Assembly: GCA_036395835.1 (NCBI GenBank)
Contig: DASWCW010000125.1
Location: 1 to 46,557 of the forward strand
Direction: 5' to 3'
DNA from: AP-16 sp036395835
GTDB lineage: Bacteria; Pseudomonadota; Alphaproteobacteria; Rhizobiales; Xanthobacteraceae
DNA: 46,557 nucleotides
The notes under the pieces were generated by a model. That model made no database searches, was not told the DNA's origin, and worked only from the letters and a program-made list of their open reading frames with translations. Position numbers and translations under genes: made by a program. Positions 23,686 through 32,278 of the stretch are shown one piece after another (within the stretch, counting starts at the first letter, position 1; each line of letters begins with the position of its first letter).

Positions 23686-24396
23686 TCAGCCTTGCTCGGC
23701 GACGCCCTGGAGGGTTGCCCGATTCGATATGGTGATCGAGGTGCCTTCGATGCGCACCAGGCCGGAGCGCTGCCACTCACGCAGGCATTTGTTGACGCTC
23801 TCGCGCGCCGCCCCGACGATGTTGCCGAGTTCGCGCTGGGACAGCTGAACGGTCGCGGAACCCTTTGCGACATTCGCCTCGGAGTCTGCCATTCGCAGCA
23901 GCGCCTTGGCCAGCCGGACCGGCAATTGCAGCAGCGCCACTTCGGCGATGTGCTGGTCGGTGGTGCGCAGCCGGTCGCACAGCACTTCGACGAGCCTGGG
24001 CCACGCATCGGGCTTGCGCTCCAGGAAGGCGAACACGTCCCGGCGCTCGAGGATCGCCAGTTCGCACGCCGTCATCGCCCGGGCATCGGCGGTGCGCTCC
24101 TTGCCGTCGAGCAGGGCGATTTCCCCGAACACTTCGCCAGGCTGAAAGATCGCAAGCACGATCTCCCGGCCTTCCGGCGAGGGTACGCTGATCCGGATCT
24201 GGCCGCTGAGCACCGCCATCATGCTGTCGCCCGGAGACCCCATGAGGAAAATGGTCTCACCGGCAGCAAAATGGCGCAGGCGTGCCCGGGCCACGACTGC
24301 GTCGCGTTCGTTCTCCACCAGGCCGCGGAACAACATGCAGTCCGCAAGCAGCCGGCGAGCAGCGTCAATGGCGGCGTTTCGTTGCGGCGAAGCCAT
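23686..24396 (-). CDS. Crp/Fnr-family transcriptional regulator
   Basis: The 236-residue protein has a cyclic-nucleotide-binding-like domain (25-135), a dimer helix and a winged helix-turn-helix (180-225). The phosphate-binding-cassette equivalent reads GEIALLDGKERTADARA (91-107), keeping the Glu and Arg that contact cAMP in CRP (Ser replaced by Thr102), so nucleotide binding is plausible. There is no N-terminal Cys cluster of the FNR iron-sulfur type. The recognition helix GAARESVNKCL carries Arg198-Glu199 and Lys203, matching the CRP R-E-x3-R pattern that reads TGTGA, and two perfect TGTGA-N6-TCACA sites lie in the neighbouring intergenic regions. ATG 24396 follows GGGGAGG. Confidence 0.92.
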   Translation of the reverse strand: MASPQRNAAIDAARRLLADCMLFRGLVENERDAVVARARLRHFAAGETIFLMGSPGDSMMAVLSGQIRISVPSPEGREIVLAIFQPGEVFGEIALLDGKERTADARAMTACELAILERRDVFAFLERKPDAWPRLVEVLCDRLRTTDQHIAEVALLQLPVRLAKALLRMADSEANVAKGSATVQLSQRELGNIVGAARESVNKCLREWQRSGLVRIEGTSITISNRATLQGVAEQG

Positions 24397-24555
24397 CCCA
24401 GTGCCTCCCCTCGCGGATCTGTCCGCGAGCATTCACGTTTCGTTTGACCGGATCATGGCAATTTTGCGCCTGGTGTTACCACGGGTCCTCCGGCACGAAC
24501 GTGCGCTCCCTCACGTTGGAATACCAGGGGCCCGGAGGTCTCGCGGGTACGGGCT

Positions 24556-25239
24556 TCAGAACCGGTAGTTCACGCCCACGCGGAATACATTGGTGGCGAA
24601 GCCGATGCTCGGCGGCAGCACCCCGCCGCAAGCGCCGCAATCGAAGCTGCCGAGATCGACGTAGAGGTACTCGGCTTTCGCGGTCCAATTCCCGGTCAGG
24701 GCGAGCTCGATGCCGCCGCCGACGGCCCAGCCGGCGCGGGTGCTGGTCGCCGACCCGATGCCCGGAACGCCGGCGGTCAGGTTCCCGACCGCGAGGCCGC
24801 CGGTCACATAGGGCAGGAAACGATCGAACGCATACCCGATGCGGCCGCGCGCCGTGGCGAGCCAGTCGGTCCGGGTCTGACACGCAAAGGCTCCGAGACA
24901 TGCGCTGCTCCCGCGAATGTCGGATCCGTCGAAGTCGCCCTCGACCCCGAGGACGAAATGGCCCAGTTGGTAATTGAAGCCGAGCGTTCCGCCCGCGAGC
25001 CAGCCCGACACGTCGAAGGACGCGGGCGGGCTGCCCGCGAAATCGAACCGGGAACGGCCGCCCCAGGCGCCGCCGCCATTGAGGCCGACATAGAAGCCGG
25101 TCCAGCGGTAATACGGCACGGGCTCATAGACGGGCGCCTCGGGCGGCGGAGGGCGCCGGCCAAGATCGGCGGCTACGGTCGCGGATAATGTTGCGGCGAG
25201 CGCAACGAGAGCGGCGGCCGAGGCAGCAACACGCTGCAT
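24556..25239 (-). CDS. outer-membrane beta-barrel protein (Omp25/RopB-like)
   Basis: The 227-residue protein has a signal peptide (1-23), a proline-rich stretch (RRPPPPEAPVYEPVPY) and then an eight-stranded beta-barrel pattern starting WTGFYVGLNGGGAWG and ending with aromatic NVFRVGVNYRF, whose terminal Phe is the outer-membrane assembly signal. This is the Omp25/Omp31-like family that is abundant in Rhizobiales outer membranes. Two CxxC-like pairs (SACLGAFAC and FDCGAC) sit in loops and could form disulfides. ATG 25239 has AAGGGAG upstream. Confidence 0.88.
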   Translation of the reverse strand: MQRVAASAAALVALAATLSATVAADLGRRPPPPEAPVYEPVPYYRWTGFYVGLNGGGAWGGRSRFDFAGSPPASFDVSGWLAGGTLGFNYQLGHFVLGVEGDFDGSDIRGSSACLGAFACQTRTDWLATARGRIGYAFDRFLPYVTGGLAVGNLTAGVPGIGSATSTRAGWAVGGGIELALTGNWTAKAEYLYVDLGSFDCGACGGVLPPSIGFATNVFRVGVNYRF

Positions 25240-25453
25240 TCCCAAGCTCCCTTGCCGCGCCGGATCGGCGCGCTGATCCGGGCGTGCTACTGCAAGCCAA
25301 TTGGGACGGGAGAACGGCGAGACCGCGACAAGGCCGGGCTTTCCGACCGCCCGGGCGCGACCGAGGCGGTCGGCTCGATGCAATCGGAAAAATCTCCGGC
25401 GGTTTCGCGACGGCCGCGCGGCGGTCGTTTGCAGCCCAGCGCAATCTTCGGCG

Positions 25454-25912
25454 CTACTCGTCGTCCGATGAACCGAGCTGGCGATGCAGGAACTTTTCTA
25501 CCGGCCCGCCGAAAACCAAAAGCAGAAAGATCAACGCCAGCGTCACCAAGATCGGGACCCAGGCGCCGATCGCGCAGACGACGCCGATGCAGGCCGTGAG
25601 CCAGATGCAGGCCGCCGTGGTGAAGCCGCGGACCCGCATTTCCTCGGTATTGCTGCGCACGATGACGCCGCCGCCGAGGAATCCGATGCCGGTGATCAGC
25701 CCCTGGATGGTGCGGCTCCTTGCGTCCCAATGCGCCGACACCGTCGGCGCGAAACCGTCGGTTGCCATCACGATCAGCGCCGAGCCGAGGCAGACGAGCC
25801 CCAGCGTGCGCATGCCGGTCGGCTTGCCGTGCAGGTCCCGATTGAGGCCGATCACGGCGCCGATCAGAGTGGCGGCCGTGAGCCGAAGGACGATCTCGTA
25901 CAGCTCCATCAT
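25454..25912 (-). CDS. MgtC/SapB-family membrane protein
   Basis: The 152-residue protein has four predicted helices and the MgtC motifs LIGAVIGLNRDLHGKPTGMRT and GIGFLGGGVIVRS, with a short cytoplasmic tail instead of the ACT-like domain seen in long MgtC proteins. MgtC proteins help survival at low magnesium and modulate the F-ATPase and membrane potential. Two adjacent ATG codons (25910-25912 and 25907-25909 on the minus strand) give the start; no strong ribosome-binding site is visible. The cytochrome gene ends 26 bases upstream, so the two may be cotranscribed. Confidence 0.88.
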   Translation of the reverse strand: MMELYEIVLRLTAATLIGAVIGLNRDLHGKPTGMRTLGLVCLGSALIVMATDGFAPTVSAHWDARSRTIQGLITGIGFLGGGVIVRSNTEEMRVRGFTTAACIWLTACIGVVCAIGAWVPILVTLALIFLLLVFGGPVEKFLHRQLGSSDDE

Positions 25913-25938
25913 GGCCGTGCTCGCACTGGCCCGACGCC

Positions 25939-26223
25939 TCACCCGCCGTAGTTCTTGATCAGGTATTCGGTAATGATCTTCGCGTCGGCTTCGTCGATCG
26001 GTGCGCCGAAGGCATTGATCATCTTGTTGACCTCGGCCTGCCAGGACGCCGCGTTGAGGAACGGGGAATTCATCGGCAGGTAGTCGAGACTGTGGCAGGA
26101 GCCGCAATTGGCCTCCACTCGCTCGACCCCGGGCGCGCGCTTGAGCTCGATCGCCTGCTCGGCGGCAAGCGCCGCATCGATGATGCTCGCCCAGGCCAGG
26201 ATGAGGACGATGGCGTAACGCAT
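25939..26223 (-). CDS. small cytochrome c (SorB-like)
   Basis: The 94-residue exported protein has a signal peptide (1-20, ending ALA-AE) and one heme c site, CGSCH (40-44), with Met51 or a later Met as possible axial ligand. The EANCGSCHSLDYLPMNSPFL and AKIITEYLIKNYGG elements resemble the cytochrome c subunit (SorB) of periplasmic sulfite dehydrogenase. It follows a remnant of what looks like a SorA C-terminus, with a 7-base gap between that stop and this ATG (26223, TGAGG upstream). If the catalytic gene is really gone, this cytochrome has lost its partner or serves another enzyme. Confidence 0.85.
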   Translation of the reverse strand: MRYAIVLILAWASIIDAALAAEQAIELKRAPGVERVEANCGSCHSLDYLPMNSPFLNAASWQAEVNKMINAFGAPIDEADAKIITEYLIKNYGG

Positions 26224-26230
26224 GTTGGCC

Positions 26231-26386
26231 TCACGTCGCCGCGATAGTGACGGATTGGATCATGTTGTGGTGATAGCCTGCGGGGTTGAGGATCAGGTCC
26301 TTGGTCGGCCGAGCCGCGTCTTGCAGGATTGTCCCGCGGCGGACCCGGCCGGTCAACCAGGCAGGGATCCCGCATAGGGCGAATAC
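26231..26386 (-). pseudogene. C-terminal remnant of a sulfite dehydrogenase (SorA-like) gene
   Basis: Directly upstream of the cytochrome gene, the same strand has an open frame of 51 codons ending in TGA (26231-26233). Its last 25 residues contain DLILNPAGYHHNMIQSVTI, which resembles the NPAGY-x-x-N C-terminus of the molybdenum enzymes SorA/SoxC. The frame is closed upstream by TAG (26387-26389) inside the palindrome CCTAGCTAGG, and no catalytic-domain sequence follows. The order remnant-then-cytochrome mirrors sorA-sorB. I infer that the body of the gene was lost; an alternative is a chance frame. Confidence 0.5.
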
Positions 26387-26395
26387 CTAGCTAGG
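26386..26395. repeat. perfect 10-bp palindrome at the sorA remnant junction
   Basis: CCTAGCTAGG marks the point where the SorA-like frame ends and unrelated sequence begins. It may be a deletion or insertion scar or simply a chance palindrome. Confidence 0.35.
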
Positions 26396-26523
26396 CGCCG
26401 AGCCGCATGGCGCAAATGACGGGTCCCTGCTCGTTCCCGGATAGAACAACGGGCCCAGGTCACGGCAAGGGCTCCATGGTAACATGGCTGGGCGCCGAAA
26501 CGCCTGAACGCGCGGAGGAAACG

Positions 26524-27495
26524 ATGAGCATGGTGATCAACTGTGCCGCGTATCAAAATGGCTGCCGTGTCGCCGATGTCGATCTGGAACAGGCCGGAAG
26601 GGTCGATACGGGCCAGGGGCGGTTCGTGTGGATCGGGCTGCATGAGCCGGACGAGGCCTTGCTCCGCACAGTCCAGCAGCGGTTCGGATTGCATGATCTC
26701 GCGGTCGAGGATGCACATTCGGCGCATCAGCGGCCGAAGCTCGAAATCTACGGCGACTCGCTGTTCATCGTGCTGCGCACGGCACAGCTTCAGGATCGCA
26801 AGATTCAATTCGGCGAGACGCATATTTTCGCCGGTCGGGGTTACGTGGTGACGGTCCGACACGGGTCGACCACCGGCTACCGCGAGGTGCGCGCCCGCTG
26901 CGAGGGCGCGCCCAAGATGCTGTCGATGGGCGAGAGTTTCGTCGTCTATTCGGTCATGGACTTCATCGTCGACAATTTTTTCCCGATCGTTCACGAGTTC
27001 GAAACCGAGCTCGATGCCGTCGAAGGCGCCGTTTTCTCCGAACGCGCGAGCCGGCCGGATGTCCAACACATCTACGAGCTGCGGCACGAACTCCTGCAGA
27101 TGCGCCGGACGGTCCAGCCGCTGCAGGAAGTATGCAACCGCATGATGCGATTCGATGTCCCGCTGATTGGTCCATCCATGCATCCATATTTTCGCGACGT
27201 TCAGGATCACGTGATCCGCGTGGTCGAGAGCATCGATAACCTTCTCGAGCTGGTGAAATCCGCGCTGGAAGCGCATCTGCAGCTGACCTCGGCGCAACAG
27301 AACAACATCATCAAGATTTTTTCGGTTGCCGCGGTGGTGCTGATGCCTCCGACGCTGGTGGCCTCGATCTACGGCATGAATTTCAAGAATATGCCCGAGC
27401 TCGAGTGGCCGTTCGGCTATCCCGCCGCACTCGGCCTGATGTTGATGGTCGCGGTGCTGCCGTATCTGTTTTTCAAATGGAAAGAGTGGCTATAG
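26524..27495 (+). CDS. corA: CorA-type magnesium/divalent cation channel
   Basis: The 323-residue protein has the acidic cytoplasmic domain, a long stalk helix (near 195-270) and two C-terminal membrane helices. The CorA hallmark YGMNF is at residues 283-287, in the loop between the helices. A MPEL segment follows, as in typical CorA proteins. It is a homopentameric channel for Mg2+ (and Co2+, Ni2+). The ATG at 26524 has GGAGGAAACG just upstream; an upstream in-frame start gives a 39-residue extension of no likely value. It is divergent from the cytochrome/SorA remnant. Confidence 0.93.
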   Translation: MSMVINCAAYQNGCRVADVDLEQAGRVDTGQGRFVWIGLHEPDEALLRTVQQRFGLHDLAVEDAHSAHQRPKLEIYGDSLFIVLRTAQLQDRKIQFGETHIFAGRGYVVTVRHGSTTGYREVRARCEGAPKMLSMGESFVVYSVMDFIVDNFFPIVHEFETELDAVEGAVFSERASRPDVQHIYELRHELLQMRRTVQPLQEVCNRMMRFDVPLIGPSMHPYFRDVQDHVIRVVESIDNLLELVKSALEAHLQLTSAQQNNIIKIFSVAAVVLMPPTLVASIYGMNFKNMPELEWPFGYPAALGLMLMVAVLPYLFFKWKEWL

Positions 27496-27685
27496 CGCTG
27501 CTGACGGTTCGATTTGCACCGAGTCTCGCATTCTAGGCGGCGCCAAACCAAAGTGGTCCGATCCTTCCGCCACCAACCATTATCCGAATCGAACCGCACA
27601 GACGGTCCGATGCGCCATTGGCCCGTCGCCGAGGCGGCCGGTCAACCGGGCGGAGCGTCGGGCAAGGGTCGCGGCCCATCGGCGC

Positions 27686-28981
27686 CTAAGCCGGGGTGGG
27701 CTCCAACTCCTCGCCGACCTTGATCGGGTGGGCCATGACCTGATCGAGCTTGGCGGTGTCGAGCTCGCCTTCCCAGCGGCTGATCACGACGGTCGCGACC
27801 CCGTTGCCAACCAGATTCGTCAGCGCGCGGCACTCGCTCATGAATTTGTCGATCCCGACCAGGATCGCCAGCGATTGGATCGGGATGTCCGGCACGATCG
27901 CCAGCGTCGCCGCGAGCGTCACGAAGCCGGCCCCGGTGACGCCCGAGGCTCCCTTCGAGGTGATCATGGCGATCAGCAGCAGCCCCAGTTCCTGGCCGAG
28001 GGTGAGGTGCGTATTGGTTGCCTGCGCCAGGAACAGGCTGGCTAGCGTCATATAGATGTTCGTGCCGTCGAGATTGAAGCTGTAGCCGGTCGGGATCACC
28101 AGGCCGACGACCGAGCGCGAGGCGCCCAGCCGTTCCATTTTCTCCATCATCTGCGGCAGCACCGTTTCCGACGAGCTCGTGCCGAGCACGATCAGCAGCT
28201 CGTCCTTGATGTAGGCGATGAAGCGCAGGATCGAGAATCCGCTGAGATGCGCGATCGTGCCGAGCACGATCAGCACGAACAACAGCGCGGTGAGATAAAA
28301 CGTGGCGATCAGCTGCAGCAGGTTCCACAGCGACCCCAGTCCATAGGCGCCGATCGTGAACGCCATCGCGCCGAAGGCGCCGATCGGCGCCGCCCGCACG
28401 ATGATGTGGATGATGCGGAAGAACACCTTGGCGGCGATGTCGATCGCGTGGGTAACGCGCTCGCCGAGCTCGCCCATCCGCGAGATGGCGAAGCCGGAAA
28501 GGATGGAAACCAGCAGCACCTGCAGGAGATCGCCGCGCGCCAGGGCTCCCAGAAAGGTGTCGGGAATGATCGCGAACAGATGCGCGACGATGCCCTCTTC
28601 CTTGGCGCGCGTGACGTAGGAGGAAACCGCCTTGGGGTCGAGCGAAGCCGGATCGATGTTGAAGCCGCTGCCCGGCCGGACGATCTCGCCGACCAGCAGC
28701 CCGATGACGAGCGCCAGCGTCGACACCACCTCGAAATAGACCAGCGTCTTGACGCCGACCCGCCCGACCTTCTTCAAGTCGCTCATCGAGGCGATGCCGT
28801 GAACGACGGTGCAGAAGATCACCGGCGCGATCATCATCTTGATGAGCTGAATGAAGCCGTCGCCGAGCGGCTTGAGCGCGACCCCGGTTCCGGGGAAAAA
28901 ATAGCCGACCAGGATCCCGATCAGGATCGCGATGATCACCTGAACGTAAAGCACGCTGTACCAGGGACGCCCGCCGGTCAT
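27686..28981 (-). CDS. dctA: C4-dicarboxylate/proton or sodium symporter (DctA)
   Basis: The 431-residue protein belongs to the dicarboxylate/amino acid:cation symporter family. The diagnostic SSSETVLPQMMEKMERLG and IPTGYSFNLDGTNIYMT blocks (HP1 and TM7 regions) and the ITSKGASGVTGAGF hairpin (HP2) are intact. Membrane topology should be eight helices plus two re-entrant hairpins. In rhizobia DctA imports succinate, malate and fumarate. ATG 28981 follows GGGGAA. The 275-base region before the divergent egtB gene probably contains both promoters; no DctD-type sigma-54 site was recognised there. Confidence 0.9.
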   Translation of the reverse strand: MTGGRPWYSVLYVQVIIAILIGILVGYFFPGTGVALKPLGDGFIQLIKMMIAPVIFCTVVHGIASMSDLKKVGRVGVKTLVYFEVVSTLALVIGLLVGEIVRPGSGFNIDPASLDPKAVSSYVTRAKEEGIVAHLFAIIPDTFLGALARGDLLQVLLVSILSGFAISRMGELGERVTHAIDIAAKVFFRIIHIIVRAAPIGAFGAMAFTIGAYGLGSLWNLLQLIATFYLTALLFVLIVLGTIAHLSGFSILRFIAYIKDELLIVLGTSSSETVLPQMMEKMERLGASRSVVGLVIPTGYSFNLDGTNIYMTLASLFLAQATNTHLTLGQELGLLLIAMITSKGASGVTGAGFVTLAATLAIVPDIPIQSLAILVGIDKFMSECRALTNLVGNGVATVVISRWEGELDTAKLDQVMAHPIKVGEELEPTPA

Positions 28982-29256
28982 GATGGTTTCCCCAAGGAAG
29001 CGGGCCGGCGCACGATTGCAGCGCGGGCACGGGCCGCTGTTTCAAACGAGGAAGTGTAGGATAATTTTTGGGGATCCCGCTAGCGCGAATGTGAACGCAG
29101 GGCAGCTTACAATCGCGGGACGCCTGACACAGATGCCAAGTTCGTCGACTGCTCGTTGATCGTCTTAGGTCCGCCGTTCGCTGGCTATTTCAGGAACAAT
29201 CGACATGGCAGGCGGTTCTCGTCGTGGCCGATCGCGCATTGCGGCTGGAGGATAGC
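28982..29256. promoter_or_regulatory. divergent promoter region dctA / egtB
   Basis: These 275 bases hold no gene. AT-richer stretches (for example TAGGATAATTTTTGG near 29056-29070) are candidates for the promoters of the two divergent units. No clear operator or sigma-54 box was found. Confidence 0.4.
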
Positions 29257-30510
29257 GTGTCTGCATATGCCGGACTTGGACGCGAACTTTCCGGGCAGGC
29301 CGGGACCGGCCCCGCCCGCTCGGATGCGCGCGCGATTTGGCTCGCGGCTTACGACGCGATACGCAGCGAGACCGAGCGCCGCGCCGCGCCGCTCTCGGCC
29401 GAGGACCAGGCGGTGCAATCGATGCCCGACGCGAGCCCGGTCAAATGGCACCGCGCGCACACCACCTGGTTCTTCGAGCAGTTTCTGCTCATTCCGCACG
29501 CCCCGGCGTACTGGGTGTTCGATCCGCGGTTCGCATATTTGTTCAACTCCTATTATGTCGCCGCGGGCCCGAGACATGCGCGCCCCAGGCGCGGCCTCAT
29601 CACGCGCCCGAACGCCGCGGAAGTCGGCGCCTATCGCGCCCATGTCGATCGCGCCGTGCACTGCCTGATTACCGAGGCGGGCGCGCGGCAGCTCGGTGAC
29701 ATGCTGCGGATCCTCGAGATCGGCCTCAATCACGAGCAGCAGCACCAGGAGCTCATGCTGACGGATATTCTCCACGCTTTCGCCCAGAACCCCACGGCGC
29801 CGGCCTATGACGCCGGATGGCGCCCGCCCGAAACTCGCGGCGGTGCAGGCGGCTTCCTCGCGTTCGCGCAGGGCATTTACAGCGTCGGGCACGATGGCGA
29901 AGGCTTTGCGTTCGACAACGAGCGCCCGGCGCACCGGGCTCTGGTCGGCCCCGTGCGCATTGCCCGCGAGCTTGTCAGCAATGCGCAATGGTTGGCATTC
30001 ATGGACGATCGCGGGTATCGGACGGCCTCGTTGTGGCTCTCGGACGGTTGGGCGAGCGTCGAAGCGGAGGATTGGATTGCGCCCGGCTACTGGCAGGAAC
30101 GCGACGGCCAATGGCTGACGATGACGCTCGGCGGGCTCAAGCCGCTCGATCCCGACGCGCCGGTATGTCATATAAGCTATTACGAGGCGGACGCCTTCGC
30201 GCGGTGGGCCGGCAAGCATCTGCCGACCGAATTCGAGTGGGAGATCGCGGCGCGCACCGGTGAACTTTCGAACGCCGAGGGCGTTGCCTGGCAGTGGACG
30301 CGCAGTGCCTACGGGCCCTATCCTGGGTTCCTGGCGGAGGCCGGCGCGCTCGGCGAATACAATGGCAAGTTCATGGTCAACCAGATGGTGCTGCGGGGCG
30401 GTTCGCTGGCGACTCCCGCAGGCCACAGTCGCGTGAGTTATCGCAATTTCTTCTATCCGCCCGCCCGCTGGCAATTCACCGGAGTTCGGCTTGCCGATTA
30501 CGACGGCTGA
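29257..30510 (+). CDS. egtB: ergothioneine biosynthesis protein EgtB
   Basis: The 417-residue protein joins an N-terminal DinB_2 domain to a C-terminal FGE-sulfatase domain. It carries the non-heme iron ligands expected for sulfoxide synthase: His65 or His68 in WHRAHTTWFF, and His159 and His163 in NHEQQHQE. EgtB couples Cys or gamma-glutamyl-Cys to trimethylhistidine with oxygen. C-terminal blocks RGGSLATPAGHSRVSYRNFFYPPARWQFTG complete the family signature. The GTG at 29257 is preferred over a GTG at 29224 because GGAGGATAGC precedes it. It begins an operon with egtD, 39 bases downstream. Confidence 0.93.
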   Translation: MSAYAGLGRELSGQAGTGPARSDARAIWLAAYDAIRSETERRAAPLSAEDQAVQSMPDASPVKWHRAHTTWFFEQFLLIPHAPAYWVFDPRFAYLFNSYYVAAGPRHARPRRGLITRPNAAEVGAYRAHVDRAVHCLITEAGARQLGDMLRILEIGLNHEQQHQELMLTDILHAFAQNPTAPAYDAGWRPPETRGGAGGFLAFAQGIYSVGHDGEGFAFDNERPAHRALVGPVRIARELVSNAQWLAFMDDRGYRTASLWLSDGWASVEAEDWIAPGYWQERDGQWLTMTLGGLKPLDPDAPVCHISYYEADAFARWAGKHLPTEFEWEIAARTGELSNAEGVAWQWTRSAYGPYPGFLAEAGALGEYNGKFMVNQMVLRGGSLATPAGHSRVSYRNFFYPPARWQFTGVRLADYDG

Positions 30511-30549
30511 CCGCCCCTGTCCGAACCAATCCCAGTCACGGGCTCGATC

Positions 30550-31539
30550 ATGACGGCGCTCGCGCGATCTGCCGTTCGTCCGCAACCCGCGCGGAATGCC
30601 GCGACCGGGTTCGCCGCCGACGTGCTCGCGGGCCTCGCGGCCATGCCGAAACGCCTGCCGGCGAAATATTTCTACGACGAGGCCGGCTCGCGGCTGTTCG
30701 AACGGATCACCGAGCTTCCCGAATATTACCCGACCCGGACCGAGATGCGGATCCTGGAATCCTCCGCCGAGAGCATCGCGCAATTCGCGCAACCGGGCGC
30801 GGCGCTGGTCGAGTTCGGCAGCGGCTCGACCGCGAAGGCGCGCCTGCTGCTGCGGCACATGGCCTCGGTGCGCGCCTATGTGCCGGTGGATATTTCCGCG
30901 GAATTCGTGAACGGCGAGGCCGCCCGGCTGCAGGCGGATTTCCCGGCGCTCCAGGTGCTGCCGGTCGCGGCGGATTTCACCTGCGCGTTCGAATTGCCCG
31001 CCGCGATCCGCGCGGCTCCGCGGATCGGCTTCTTTCCCGGATCCACCATCGGCAATCTCGAGCCCCATGAAGTCACCGGGTTTCTGCGCCGCGCCAGACG
31101 CGTGCTGGGACGCGCCGCAGCATTCGTGGTGGGCGTCGACCTGGTCAAGGACCCGGAGGTGCTCCACGCCGCCTATAACGACTCGCAAAGCATCACGGCG
31201 CAGTTCAATCGCAACCTGCTGGTGCGCATCAATCGCGAGCTCGCCGGCGATTTCGACGTGAGCGCGTTCGAGCATCATGCCTTCTATAATCGCGAGCTGC
31301 GCCGGATCGAGATGCATCTCGCCAGCCTGCGGCGGCAAAAAGTGCGCATCCTCGGCAAATGCTTCGGCTTTCGCGCCGGGGAGACCATCCACACCGAGAA
31401 CAGCTACAAATACACCGTCGAATCCTTTGCGGCGCTCGCGCTCGGCGCCGGCTGGACGACGGGCGCGGTGTGGAGCGACCCCGACGGCTATTTCTCGGTG
31501 CAGGCACTCGTGCCGGAAGCGGGCGGGCGCCGCACCTGA
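30550..31539 (+). CDS. egtD: L-histidine N(alpha)-methyltransferase EgtD
   Basis: The 329-residue SAM-dependent enzyme trimethylates histidine to hercynine, the first step of ergothioneine synthesis. It shows ELPEYYPTRTEMRIL (56-70), the SAM motif FGSGST (89-94), VPVDIS, FFPGSTIGNLEPHE, and the C-terminal FGFRAGETIHTENSYKYT block. It follows egtB with 39 bases between, on the same strand, so the two make a minimal ergothioneine operon. No egtA, egtC or egtE is seen here; these could be elsewhere, or EgtB could use free cysteine. Confidence 0.95.
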   Translation: MTALARSAVRPQPARNAATGFAADVLAGLAAMPKRLPAKYFYDEAGSRLFERITELPEYYPTRTEMRILESSAESIAQFAQPGAALVEFGSGSTAKARLLLRHMASVRAYVPVDISAEFVNGEAARLQADFPALQVLPVAADFTCAFELPAAIRAAPRIGFFPGSTIGNLEPHEVTGFLRRARRVLGRAAAFVVGVDLVKDPEVLHAAYNDSQSITAQFNRNLLVRINRELAGDFDVSAFEHHAFYNRELRRIEMHLASLRRQKVRILGKCFGFRAGETIHTENSYKYTVESFAALALGAGWTTGAVWSDPDGYFSVQALVPEAGGRRT

Positions 31540-31544
31540 ACGCG

Positions 31545-31587
31545 TCGAGGCGGGGGATTCGAGCCATCGAGGCGGGGGATTCGAGCC
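31545..31587 (+). repeat. 22-bp tandem duplication carrying the ribosome-binding site
   Basis: TCGAGGCGGGGGATTCGAGCC (given as 20 bases plus a final C) occurs at 31545-31565 and again at 31567-31587, one base apart, a 22-bp period. Each copy contains a GGCGGGGGA stretch that can act as ribosome-binding site; the second copy sits just before the FMN-reductase ATG at 31589. Confidence 0.9.
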
Positions 31588-31588
31588 T

Positions 31589-32161
31589 ATGAGCGACAAA
31601 CACAACGTCTTGGCGATCTGCGGCAGCCTGCGCCGGGGCTCCTACAACGCCATGCTGGCGCGCAATCTGCCGGCGCTGGCGCCGGCGGAAATGACGATCG
31701 TGCCCTCGCCGCCGATCGGCACCATGCCGCTCTACAATTTCGATGTGCAGAGCGAGCAGGGCTTCCCGGCGCCGGTCACGGCGCTCGGCGACGCGATCCG
31801 GGCCGCGAGCGGCATCATGTTCGTCACGCCGGAATACAATTATTCGATACCCGGCGTGCTCAAGAACGCGATCGATTGGGTGTCGCGGCTCCCCAACCAG
31901 CCGCTCGCCGGCAAGCCGGTCGCGATCCAGTCCGCCTCTCCGAGCGTGCTCGGCGGCGCGCGCGCGCAATATCACCTGCGGCAGATGATGGTGTTCCTCG
32001 ACGCGCAGGTCTTCAACAAGCCGGAGATCATGGTGACGTTCGTCAACACCAAGGTCGATGAGGCCCAGGGTGTGCTGACCGACGAGCCGACGCGAAAAAT
32101 CATCGCCCAGCAGCTCGCCGCATTTTCCAAATTCATCGCCCGCGTGGGCGTGCCCGCCTGA
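31589..32161 (+). CDS. NADPH-dependent FMN reductase/azoreductase family protein
   Basis: The 190-residue flavodoxin-like protein shows GSLRRGSYN (12-20), the FMN phosphate loop, and FVTPEYNYSIPGVLKNAIDWVSR (near 78-100), the flavin and nicotinamide contact region. The family reduces FMN, quinones, azo dyes or chromate with NAD(P)H. It starts at 31589 behind the duplicated ribosome-binding site, 49 bases after egtD, so it could be the third gene of the egt operon. A role in redox protection is only inferred. Confidence 0.9.
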   Translation: MSDKHNVLAICGSLRRGSYNAMLARNLPALAPAEMTIVPSPPIGTMPLYNFDVQSEQGFPAPVTALGDAIRAASGIMFVTPEYNYSIPGVLKNAIDWVSRLPNQPLAGKPVAIQSASPSVLGGARAQYHLRQMMVFLDAQVFNKPEIMVTFVNTKVDEAQGVLTDEPTRKIIAQQLAAFSKFIARVGVPA

Positions 32162-32278
32162 CGGTCCGAGGAGCGGCCGTTCTCGTGGCACTGCAGTGGC
32201 ACTGCCGGCGTAGTTTTGAAGACCCAAATTATTGCGGTAATCTCCGGGGCAATCGTCAACGAAAACAGGAGGAACGCC

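Noticed and set aside
26407..26523. A 39-residue extension of CorA
   Set aside because: It is unlike CorA proteins and lacks a ribosome-binding site, whereas GGAGGAAACG lies just before the ATG at 26524.
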